A DNA stretch of 19,652 nt, taken from Phosphoribacter sp964647395 (GTDB taxonomy: Bacteria > Actinomycetota > Actinomycetes > Actinomycetales > Dermatophilaceae). Positions 8,032 through 14,273 of this stretch are shown here, one piece after another. Both the position numbers and the translations under genes were made by a program. The DNA lies in contig CAZYHR010000066.1 in the NCBI GenBank assembly GCA_964647395.1, positions 1 through 19,652 of the forward strand, written 5' to 3'. Below the pieces are notes generated by a model. That model saw only the letters and a program-made list of their open reading frames with translations. It ran no database searches and was not told the DNA's origin. Positions within the stretch are counted from its first letter, which is position 1. Each line of letters begins with the position of its first letter.

Positions 8032-8078
8032 GGGGACGCTGCTGGCGTCGCTCCGGTCCCGACCGAGCCCCTCAGTCC
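8025..8078. terminator. Branched palindrome between PfkB and DUF4253 genes
   Basis: TGAGGGG at 8029-8035 pairs with CCCCTCA at 8068-8074, and both stop codons are in these arms. Inside are two smaller hairpins, ACGC/GCGT and CGGT/ACCG, so the transcript could fold as a three-way junction on either strand. There is no T-run. It is probably a bidirectional terminator or 3'-end stabiliser. Confidence 0.45.
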
Positions 8079-8920
8079 CACCACAGGTGCCAGTGGCGCT
8101 CCCGCAGCAGATCGGCGTAGGCGGCGAGGGTCCCGGCCCCCTGGTCGATGTTGTCCGGGCACAGGGCGTAGTGCTCGCGGGCCAGCAGCGACCGCTGGGC
8201 GGCCGAGGTCGGGGGAGCGGTGACGTCGAGGGTGAGCAGATCGAAGCCGACGCCGGTCAGGACCGCCCCGAAGCGGCTCTCCCAGGACCGCAGGACGGTC
8301 GTCACCTCGGCGCCGTACAGGTCGTGATTGGCCGGCCCGAGCCAGCCCAGGCGCCAGGGGACGTCGGCCGGGCGCCGCGCCGGCACCAGGGTGATCCGGG
8401 AGACCCGTTGTGGCACGACGATGGTGAGCTGGCCGGGATCGGTGCCACTGGCAAGACCGGCCCAGCTGCCCCGCCAGGCGCGGTCCGGGTCGAGGCCCCC
8501 GTCCCGGGTCAGTCGGCGCAGCAGCGCCTCGGCGTCGCCGGGCTGCCCGGGCTCGGCGACGACCTCGGCGTCCAGCGGGCTGCCGGCCTCCGCCGGCGGA
8601 TCGAGCACCGGCCACAGGCCGGTGTCGGGGAAGCTGGTCACCAGCTGTCGCCACAGCTCGAGGTGGTCGCCCGGCTCGCTGACCCAGGCCACCGGCGCGC
8701 TGGGATCGTCGTCCCGGCAGAGCAGCCCGCCGGGCGGCAGGTCGAGGTCGTCGAGGCGGTGCAGATCGCCGTCGCCGGGCGCCCGGATGACGACCGGCAG
8801 CAACGGCGCCCCGGGGCTCGCACCGACTGGGAGCGGGTGCCCAGCGACGGGCCCGTCGCCGTCCGGAGCGGGCCCGGGGTCCTGGCCCGGGTGCCGCCGG
8901 AAGATGTCGAACAACCCCAT
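8072..8920 (-). CDS. DUF4253-domain protein
   Basis: A 282-residue cytoplasmic protein. The last ~110 residues fit DUF4253: WRLGWLGPANHDLYGAEV, then VTTVLRSWESRFGA, then LLAREHYALCPDNIDQGAG near the end and a Trp-rich tail HWHLWWD. The first ~170 residues contain a short basic/aromatic start (MGLFDIFRRH), a Gly/Pro-rich linker and a less conserved domain. DUF4253 has no settled function, though such proteins are often found as single genes or near toxin-immunity-like families. The ATG at 8920-8918 has a very good ribosome site (AGGAGGG) and a TACACT -10 upstream. It stands alone, convergent with the kinase and divergent from the HAD gene. Confidence 0.8.
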   Translation of the reverse strand: MGLFDIFRRHPGQDPGPAPDGDGPVAGHPLPVGASPGAPLLPVVIRAPGDGDLHRLDDLDLPPGGLLCRDDDPSAPVAWVSEPGDHLELWRQLVTSFPDTGLWPVLDPPAEAGSPLDAEVVAEPGQPGDAEALLRRLTRDGGLDPDRAWRGSWAGLASGTDPGQLTIVVPQRVSRITLVPARRPADVPWRLGWLGPANHDLYGAEVTTVLRSWESRFGAVLTGVGFDLLTLDVTAPPTSAAQRSLLAREHYALCPDNIDQGAGTLAAYADLLRERHWHLWWD

Positions 8921-8941
8921 GTCGCCCTCCTGTCCGCGGCG

Positions 8942-8947
8942 AGTGTA
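8942..8947 (-). promoter_or_regulatory. -10 element of the DUF4253 gene
   Basis: TACACT on the minus strand fits TANNNT and lies 21 bases before the ATG, leaving a short leader with the AGGAGGG ribosome site. No -35 is recognised. Confidence 0.5.
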
Positions 8948-9052
8948 GCCAGCGGCCCCCGGATGCCGCCGACGTCCGGCTGTCGCTGGTTCGCCGGTTG
9001 GGCCGGGTTCGCCAGCGGGACGGGCGGTTCCCGGGGCGGCCGCCGTCGGCGG

Positions 9053-9058
9053 TAGGGT
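9053..9058 (+). promoter_or_regulatory. -10 element of the HAD gene, leaderless
   Basis: TAGGGT is a full TANNNT match ending 7 bases before the GTG at 9066. This is the classic spacing of leaderless actinobacterial messages and is the reason for preferring that start over the GTG at 9057, which overlaps the element. Confidence 0.6.
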
Positions 9059-9065
9059 GCCGCCC

Positions 9066-9881
9066 GTGCCAGATTCGCCCAGCGGCCCCACCGACCCCAC
9101 GGTGCCCACCGACCCCACGGCGCCGGTCGGGCCGGTCGACGCGGTGATCTTCGACTGGGGCGGCACGCTCACCCCGTGGCACACGGTCGACATGCTCGAG
9201 CAGTGGGCCGTCTTCGTGCGCGCCATGGGTGCGGTCGCCGACTCGGCCGACGAGCTGGCCGCTGCGGTGCTGCGAGCCGAGGACGACGCCTGGCGGCTCG
9301 GCCGCGAGCAGGGGCGCAGCGCGCGGCTCGACGAGATCCTCGCGGTGGCCGGGCTCGACCCGGCCGGCGCGGCGGTCCGGTCCGGCCTCGTGGCCTACCG
9401 GGAGTTCTGGGAGCCGCACACGATCACCCACCCGGCGATCGCCGGACTGTGGGGACTCTTGCGCGCCAACGGGATCCGCATCGGGGTGCTGTCCAACACG
9501 ATCTGGACCCGCGACTACCACCGCGGCCTGTTCGACCGGGACGGCGTGCTGCAGCTGGTCGATGGTGACGTGTATTCGAGCGAGACGCCGTGGGTCAAGC
9601 CGCGCGCGGAGATCTTCCGGGCCGCCGCCGAGGCGGTCGGGGTGCCGCCGGCCCGGTGCGTCTATGTCGGCGACCGGTCCTACGAGGACGTGCACGGGCC
9701 GCAGTCCGCCGGGATCCGGGCGATCTGGATCCCGCACAGCGACATCCCGGAGAGCCAGCAGGTCTCGCACCAGGCGACGCCGGACGCCATCGCCCACGAG
9801 CTCGGCGACATCGCCGAGATCGTGCTGGCCTGGCGAGCGGGGCGTCCCACGCCCCCCAGAGCGCTGACCCTGCATGCCTGA
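9066..9881 (+). CDS. HAD-superfamily hydrolase with DWGGT variant motif
   Basis: A 271-residue HAD-like hydrolase, likely acting on a phosphorylated small molecule. All four HAD motifs are visible: motif I FDWGGTLT with nucleophile D30, motif II VLSNT with S143, motif III VKPRAEIF with K178, and motif IV VGDRSYED with D203 and D208. In motif I the usual second Asp (DxD) is Gly. Phosphonatases (DWAGT) and P-type ATPases (DKTGT) also lack that acid, so ordinary phosphatase chemistry should not be assumed. The first 24 residues are a Pro/Thr-rich tail from a duplicated 16-base sequence. The GTG at 9066 was chosen from the TAGGGT element. The next gene starts 8 bases before this one ends. Confidence 0.88.
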   Translation: MPDSPSGPTDPTVPTDPTAPVGPVDAVIFDWGGTLTPWHTVDMLEQWAVFVRAMGAVADSADELAAAVLRAEDDAWRLGREQGRSARLDEILAVAGLDPAGAAVRSGLVAYREFWEPHTITHPAIAGLWGLLRANGIRIGVLSNTIWTRDYHRGLFDRDGVLQLVDGDVYSSETPWVKPRAEIFRAAAEAVGVPPARCVYVGDRSYEDVHGPQSAGIRAIWIPHSDIPESQQVSHQATPDAIAHELGDIAEIVLAWRAGRPTPPRALTLHA

Positions 9882-10653
9882 CAGCGCGACGACGATCGCC
9901 CTGCTGGCCGCCGCCGGTCTGCTGGCGGGCTGGGTCGACGCCGTGGTCGGCGGCGGCGGGCTGATCCAGCTGCCGGCGCTGCTGCTTGGCTTCCCCGGCG
10001 CGACCCCGGCCCAACTGCTCGCGACGAACAAGCTGGGCTCGATCTGCGGCACGTCGGTCAGCGCCGCGACCTATGCGCGACGGGTGCGACCGGACCTGCG
10101 CACCGCCGCCTCGATCGCCGGGCTGGCCTATCTGGGTTCGGTCGGCGGCGCGTTCATCGGTCTGCACATCCCCAAGAGCGCGTTCAACCCGATCATCCTG
10201 GTCATGCTCGTCGTCGTCGGCGCCTACACGGTGCTCAAGCCCGACCTCGGGTCGGTGACCGCCCTGCGGCACTCCGGGGCGCGGCATACCGGGTTGGCCG
10301 CGGTGACCGGCCTGGTCATCGGATGCTACGACGGGGCGCTCGGGCCGGGCACCGGGTCGTTCTTCGTGTTCGCGCTGGTCGGGCTGCTCGGCTATGCGTT
10401 CCTCGAGGCGAGCGCCAAGGCCAAGATCGCCAACTTCGCGACCAATCTCGGCGCGCTGACCGTGTTCGTCCCACAGGGCGCGGTCATCTGGCAGATCGGG
10501 CTGGTCATGGGCGCGGGCAACCTGGTCGGCGGCTATCTCGGCGCGCGCACCGCGGTGCGGCTCGGCAGCCGCTTCGTCCGGGGGGTGTTCGTCGTCGTCG
10601 TCGGGTCGTTCGTCGTGCGGATCGGCGGCTCGCTGCTCGGGCTCTGGAGCTGA
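9874..10653 (+). CDS. TSUP-family (TauE/SafE-like) membrane transporter
   Basis: A 259-residue, strongly hydrophobic membrane protein with about eight helices in two similar halves. The first half starts with GLLAGWVDAVVGGGGLIQLP followed by LLATNKLGS; the second half has GCYDGALGPGTGSFF followed by AKAKIANFATNLGAL. This duplicated G-rich plus TNK/TN pattern is the hallmark of the TSUP (DUF81) family, which exports or imports small organosulfur or organic anions. The cargo cannot be told from the sequence. The ATG at 9874 overlaps the HAD gene by 8 bases, so the two are translated together and may act on related compounds, for example hydrolysis and export of a sulfonate or phosphonate breakdown product. 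That pairing is inference. Confidence 0.92.
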   Translation: MPDSATTIALLAAAGLLAGWVDAVVGGGGLIQLPALLLGFPGATPAQLLATNKLGSICGTSVSAATYARRVRPDLRTAASIAGLAYLGSVGGAFIGLHIPKSAFNPIILVMLVVVGAYTVLKPDLGSVTALRHSGARHTGLAAVTGLVIGCYDGALGPGTGSFFVFALVGLLGYAFLEASAKAKIANFATNLGALTVFVPQGAVIWQIGLVMGAGNLVGGYLGARTAVRLGSRFVRGVFVVVVGSFVVRIGGSLLGLWS

Positions 10654-10705
10654 GCGGCGCGCCTCGGGTGCCCCTGGCGCGCGGTATGCCGCCCGCTCAC
10701 CGGAG

Positions 10706-10732
10706 CGGCGCCGGGCGGCCGCCGCCGCGCCG
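10706..10732 (+). terminator. Strong hairpin after the HAD-TSUP pair
   Basis: CGGCGC at 10706-10711 pairs with GCGCCG at 10727-10732, and GGCGG pairs with CCGCC inside, with a 2-base bulge and a 3-base loop. It sits 52 bases after the transporter stop and just before the next promoter-like element. No T-run follows. Confidence 0.5.
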
Positions 10733-10738
10733 GGCTGG

Positions 10739-10744
10739 CACAGT
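10739..10744 (+). promoter_or_regulatory. Possible -10 element of the NYN gene
   Basis: CACAGT, one mismatch from TANNNT, ends 6 bases before the ATG, the leaderless spacing seen elsewhere in the window. There is no ribosome site in front of this ATG. Confidence 0.35.
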
Positions 10745-10750
10745 TGGACC

Positions 10751-12061
10751 ATGCGGTCCTATTGCGCGGTCTATGTCGACGTCGGCTATCTGCTGTCGTC
10801 GGCGGCGACCCGGGTGACCGGCAGTTCGCTGCGCCGCGGCATCCAGATCGACCACGTCGAGCTGGTCGAGCGCATCGTCGGTGCGGTCGAGGCGGACAGC
10901 GGTCTGCCGATGCTGCGGCTGCACTGGTACGACTCGGGAGCGCGCCCGGGCGGCATGCCCGACCTGCTGCAGGAGCAGATCGGGCTGCTGCCCCGGGTCA
11001 AGCTGCGCCTGGGTCGGCTGTCGTTCAGCGGCGAGCAGAAGGGCGTGGACCTGCGGATCGGGCTGGACCTGGTCACCCACGGACGGCACCGGGTGGCCGA
11101 CGTCTTCTACCTGGTCTCCGGTGATGACGACCTCACCGAGGCGGTCGAGGAGGCCCAGGGGCACGGCATCCAGGTCGTGCTGCTCGCGGTGCCCGGGCCG
11201 GACGGACGGGCGCACAGCGTCGCCAAGCACCTGCAGCGGGCCGCCGACGGGCTGGTCGTGCTGGACAGCGAGATCCTCGACTCGACGGTGCGCCCGATGG
11301 CGATCCCGGCCGCGCTGCTGCCGTCGGCGCCTTCGGGCGAGGGCGCGCCGGGCGAGGGGGCCGCGGACGAGGCGGGGGCGCCGGACGAGGTCGGGCCGGG
11401 CGAGGTCGGGCCGGGCGAGGTCGGGCCGGGCGATGTCGGGCCGGGCGATGTCGGGCCGGGGGAGGTCGGGCCGGGGGAGGCGACCCCGGGTGCGGTCGCC
11501 CGGGGCGGCGGGGACGGCACCCCCGCGGAACAGGCCGACGCGCCGCCGTCGGAGCCGGGCGTCGCGAGCGCGCCTCCCGCCCGGTCGCAGCCACCAGCCG
11601 CCGCCGAGCCGGCCGGCCGGCCGGTCGACGGAGCCGAGCTGCAGCGGGTCGAGCTCCCGCCCGCCGAGGTCGACCAGCCGGACCCGGCGAGCGGCGACGA
11701 GGGGGAGTCGGCCTCGGCCCCGCCGTCGCCGTCGATCTTCGCGCGGCGCAGGGCCACGACGGTCGTGCCCCCGACACCTGCGGTGGCCCCCGCAGCGGTG
11801 CCGGTGTCTGCCGTCGGCGGCATCACCCCGGTGCTCATCGACCGGATCGCCAAACAGGTCGTCGCCTCCTGGTGCAGCAGCGCCACCCCCCAGTTGCTCG
11901 TCGAGTTGCGCCAGGACCAGCCCACCATCCCGCACGAGCTGGACCGCGCGCTGCTGGTCGACCTGTCGACGATCAGTGGCGTGGACGAGCTGGACAACGC
12001 GACCCGGCACGCCGTGCGCGAACGCTTCTGGCACCACGTGGGCCGGGTGCGGATGCGCTGA
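10751..12061 (+). CDS. NYN-domain (PIN-like nuclease) protein with repeat linker
   Basis: A 436-residue cytoplasmic protein. Residues 1-180 form a NYN domain of the LabA-like group, with the acidic site residues visible as YVDVGYLL (D10), QKGVDLRIGLDL (D100, D106) and LVSGDDDL (D125-D127). This fold normally cuts RNA. Residues about 190-355 are a Gly/Pro/Ala/Glu-rich, probably unfolded linker that includes tandem EVGPG/DVGPG repeats. Residues about 360-436 are a compact, helix-rich C-terminal domain starting TPVLIDRIAKQVVASW and ending AVRERFWHHVGRV, which I do not recognise but which may bind RNA or a partner. The ATG at 10751 lacks a ribosome site and fits a leaderless start. The gene stands alone between a strong hairpin and the ferric-reductase region. 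Confidence 0.85.
   Translation: MRSYCAVYVDVGYLLSSAATRVTGSSLRRGIQIDHVELVERIVGAVEADSGLPMLRLHWYDSGARPGGMPDLLQEQIGLLPRVKLRLGRLSFSGEQKGVDLRIGLDLVTHGRHRVADVFYLVSGDDDLTEAVEEAQGHGIQVVLLAVPGPDGRAHSVAKHLQRAADGLVVLDSEILDSTVRPMAIPAALLPSAPSGEGAPGEGAADEAGAPDEVGPGEVGPGEVGPGDVGPGDVGPGEVGPGEATPGAVARGGGDGTPAEQADAPPSEPGVASAPPARSQPPAAAEPAGRPVDGAELQRVELPPAEVDQPDPASGDEGESASAPPSPSIFARRRATTVVPPTPAVAPAAVPVSAVGGITPVLIDRIAKQVVASWCSSATPQLLVELRQDQPTIPHELDRALLVDLSTISGVDELDNATRHAVRERFWHHVGRVRMR
11387..11491 (+). repeat. 15-bp minisatellite inside the NYN gene
   Basis: Six units of GA(G/T)GTCGGGCCGGG(C/G) run from 11387 to 11476, followed by a decayed seventh to 11491. Each unit encodes Glu/Asp-Val-Gly-Pro-Gly. Units differ at only two positions, which suggests recent expansion. 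The length is a multiple of three, so copy-number change would keep the frame. Confidence 0.92.
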
Positions 12062-12199
12062 CCCGGTCGGGGCGCGCGGACGGCATACGGCGAGGTTGGC
12101 CCGTGCCCGGCGGCGGCCCGCGGGCTCACCGGAGATGCTGTCCGGGACTCAGGGCTGCCGCACAGGGTGCCCTCAGGTCGACATCCGACCCTCGTCCTC
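12062..12199. other. Intergenic region between NYN gene and ferric-reductase frame
   Basis: About 140 bases without a recognised gene. It holds one copy of the dispersed octamer (12081-12088), a 10-base palindrome GCCCGCGGGC (12116-12125) and three CAGG-type short repeats near its right end. It is expected to carry the promoter of the flavin module, but no clear -10 element was found. Confidence 0.4.
12150..12180 (+). promoter_or_regulatory. Possible operator: three CAGG-type direct repeats
   Basis: CAGGGCT (12150), CAGGGTG (12163) and CAGGTCG (12174) are spaced 13 and 11 bases apart just upstream of the ferric-reductase region. Spacing near one helical turn is typical of OmpR-type response-regulator sites. 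No regulator is encoded in the window, and the match is weak. Confidence 0.25.
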
Positions 12200-12203
12200 A
12201 TGA

Positions 12204-12353
12204 GCGCAGCGACCCCTGACCCGCGAGGCCCGGGCGGGCACCGTCACCCCGCCGCGGGCAACCCGCCTCGGCGGGCGGCCCACCCCACCGTGGTGGCGCG
12301 ATGCCGCAGGGGGCGTCACCTGGCTGACCCTGCTGGTCGTCCTGGCCCTGTGG
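12204..12353 (+). other. Coding extension of the ferric-reductase gene without a start codon
   Basis: The frame of the following gene stays open to a stop at 12201-12203 and encodes PPWWRDAAGG then VTWLTLLVVLALWV, which looks like the first membrane helix of this family. It contains no ATG, GTG or TTG, only CTG codons. An ATG with a plausible N-terminus (MSAATPDPRGPG) is at 12200 in another frame, so a one-base shift somewhere in 12200-12290 would join them. See findings. Confidence 0.6.
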
Positions 12354-13625
12354 GTGCGCAACGGCGGGCTGCAGCAACTGGCCAGCGTCGCCGGGGCGCT
12401 CACCACCCTCGGCCGGCTGACCGGCCTGGTCGCCCAGTTGCTGCTCGTGCAGGTGCTGCTCATGGCCCGGATCCCGCTGGTCGAGCGCTCCTACGGCCAG
12501 CACGAGCTGGCCCGGCGGCACCGGCTGGTCGGCTGCTGGTCCGCGAGCCTGCTGGGTGCGCACCTCCTGCTCATCTGGCTCGGGTATGCCGCCGGCTCGG
12601 CTCTCGGGCTCTGGGGCACCCTGGCCGACCTGGTGCTCAACGACCCGGGCATGCTCCTGGCGGTCGCCGGCACCGCGGCCCTGGTCCTGGTTGTCGTGAC
12701 CTCGGGCCGCCGGGCCCGGGCCCGGCTGCGCTACGAGTCCTGGCACCTGCTGCATCTCTACGCCTACCTCGGCGTCGGCCTGGCCCTGCCGCACCAGCTG
12801 TGGACCGGTCAGGACTTCGTCGGCAACCTCGCCGCCACCGTCTTCTGGTGGGGCCTGTGGGGGGCAGCGCTGGGGTCGGTGCTCGTCTGGCGGCTCGGCC
12901 GGCCGGTCTATCGGACGCTGCGGCACCGGCCCGTCGTCAGCCGGGTCTACCCCGAGTCGCCGGGGGTGACCACCGTCGTCGTCACCGGGCGCGACCTGCA
13001 CCGGCTACCGGCGGCGGCCGGCCAGTTCTTCCAGTGGCGCTTCCTCGACAACCCCGGCGCCTCCCGGGCGCACCCCTACTCGTTGTCCGCCGCCCCGGAC
13101 GGCCGGTCGCTGCGGATCACGGTGGCCCACCTGGGTGACGGCTCGGCCGGCGCGGCCCACCTGCGCGTCGGGTCCCGGGCCGTCATCGAAGGCCCCTACG
13201 GGCGGCTGCACGCCGGGGTGCGGACCCGCGCCAAGGTGCTGCTCATCGCCGGCGGCATCGGGATCACCCCGATGCGGGCCCTGCTCGAGGAACTGCCGCA
13301 AGCCCCCGGTGACGTCACGCTGGTGCACCGGGTCCGGGACACCCGCGGTCTCGTCTTCGCCGACGAGCTGGCCCGCCTGGCGGCCGAACGCGGAGCTCGG
13401 GTGCGCACCGTCCTGGGTCCGCGCGCGACCTCGCGGCCCAGCTGGCTGCCCGCCGGTGCCGAACACCTCACCGACCTCGAGGCGCTGCGGCAACTGGTCC
13501 CCGACCTGGCCGAGCACGACGTGTTCGTCTGTGGTGACGTCGAGTGGATGGACCTGGTCGCCGCCGCCTGCCGAGCCGGTGGGGTGCCCGACGGGCACAT
13601 CCACCGGGAGCGCTTCGCCTACTGA
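12354..13625 (+). CDS. Ferric-reductase-like membrane domain fused to ferredoxin reductase
   Basis: A fusion protein that should move electrons from NAD(P)H via FAD and two hemes across the membrane. With the conservative GTG start it has 423 residues. Residues 1-190 are the ferric-reductase transmembrane domain; H56/H70 and H131 or H134/H147 are spaced as the four heme ligands. Residues about 195-423 are a ferredoxin-NADP-reductase-like domain: FAD-binding AHPYSLSAAP at 239-248, the nucleotide-binding IAGGIGITPMRALLEEL at 298-314, VFVCGD near 390, and the typical end HRERFAY. The true N-terminus is uncertain because a further helix is encoded upstream. Downstream genes encode an FMN-binding protein and ApbE, so it is probably the electron donor to an extracytosolic flavoprotein. 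The final acceptor is unknown. Confidence 0.85.
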   Translation: MRNGGLQQLASVAGALTTLGRLTGLVAQLLLVQVLLMARIPLVERSYGQHELARRHRLVGCWSASLLGAHLLLIWLGYAAGSALGLWGTLADLVLNDPGMLLAVAGTAALVLVVVTSGRRARARLRYESWHLLHLYAYLGVGLALPHQLWTGQDFVGNLAATVFWWGLWGAALGSVLVWRLGRPVYRTLRHRPVVSRVYPESPGVTTVVVTGRDLHRLPAAAGQFFQWRFLDNPGASRAHPYSLSAAPDGRSLRITVAHLGDGSAGAAHLRVGSRAVIEGPYGRLHAGVRTRAKVLLIAGGIGITPMRALLEELPQAPGDVTLVHRVRDTRGLVFADELARLAAERGARVRTVLGPRATSRPSWLPAGAEHLTDLEALRQLVPDLAEHDVFVCGDVEWMDLVAAACRAGGVPDGHIHRERFAY

Positions 13626-13670
13626 TCGACCACACGCACCCCGACCACGCTGTCCGACAGGGAAACTCCC

Positions 13671-14216
13671 ATGCGCCGCATCGTCATCTGGCTGCTCTCG
13701 ACCAGCTCCACACTGGTGCTGCTGTTCAGCTATCACACGTCCACCTCGAGCACCGCAGCCCCCTCGACGGTGGTGGCCACCGGACCGGCGGCCGGTGCCG
13801 GCTCCGCCGCCGCGACGTCCGGCGACACGCTCGCGGGTGGCAGCGCCGGTGGCACGACGACAGGTGACACGGCGACAGGTGGCACGGCGACAGGTGGCAC
13901 GGCGACAGGTGGCACGACGACAGGTGGCAGCACGGCCGGTGGCACCCGGTATGCCGGCGCCGTCGTCCCCACCCGCTTCGGCAACGTCCAGGTCCAGATC
14001 ACCGTGGCCGACCACCGGATCACCTCGGCCGGCGTGCTGCAGATCCCCGACCGGGACCGCAAGGACGTGCAGATCAACAACCGCGCCGTGCCGATCCTCA
14101 ACCAGGCGGCGGTCGCCGCGCAGAGCGCCGACCTCGACATGGTCTCCGGCGCCACGATCACCTCGCTGGCCTACCGCACCTCGCTGCAGTCGGCCATCGA
14201 CCAGGCCCACCTCTGA
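13671..14216 (+). CDS. Exported FMN-binding-domain protein, ApbE substrate
   Basis: A 181-residue protein. Residues 4-21 are a hydrophobic signal or membrane anchor after MRR. Residues 22-95 are a Ser/Thr/Gly/Ala-rich spacer with tandem TATGG repeats. Residues about 96-181 are an FMN-binding domain as in NqrC/RnfG, from RFGNVQVQITVADHRIT to the flavinylation motif DMVSGATITS. T162 in SGAT is the expected site for covalent FMN, attached through its phosphate by ApbE. It would stand outside the membrane and accept electrons from the ferric-reductase partner encoded 45 bases upstream. The ATG follows an AGGGA ribosome site. The spacer could act as a flexible tether through the cell wall. Its length probably varies between strains because of the repeats. 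Confidence 0.9.
   Translation: MRRIVIWLLSTSSTLVLLFSYHTSTSSTAAPSTVVATGPAAGAGSAAATSGDTLAGGSAGGTTTGDTATGGTATGGTATGGTTTGGSTAGGTRYAGAVVPTRFGNVQVQITVADHRITSAGVLQIPDRDRKDVQINNRAVPILNQAAVAAQSADLDMVSGATITSLAYRTSLQSAIDQAHL
13851..13940 (+). repeat. 15-bp minisatellite inside the FMN-binding gene
   Basis: Five near-identical units, mostly GGCACGGCGACAGGT, run from 13851 to 13925; a decayed sixth ends at 13940. They encode Gly-Thr-Ala/Thr-Thr-Gly, read as TATGG repeats in the protein. The period keeps the reading frame. Confidence 0.92.
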
Positions 14217-14273
14217 GCCGACACCGCCGACCACCGACGAACCCGCACCGACACCCCCGACGAGGCACCGACG

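Noticed and set aside
9087..9120. Duplicated CCCACCGACCCCACGG near the HAD start as a regulatory repeat
   Set aside because: It is two in-frame copies within the coding region giving a Pro/Thr-rich tail. Two copies are too few to call a tandem array or an operator.
7647..10052. 801-codon open frame on the minus strand
   Set aside because: It crosses several unrelated genes on both strands. Antisense to the PfkB, HAD and TSUP genes, it is a by-product of high GC content and few stops.
11380..11500. Repeats of RPDLA/RPDIA type on the minus strand of the NYN gene, resembling pentapeptide-repeat proteins
   Set aside because: They are simply the antisense of the EVGPG repeat. The plus frame has a recognisable NYN domain, and pentapeptide-repeat proteins have a different A(D/N)LXX pattern over much longer stretches.
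13851..13940. Tandem repeats as a possible CRISPR array
   Set aside because: Units are 15 bp, directly adjacent without spacers, in frame within a coding gene, and no cas genes are near.
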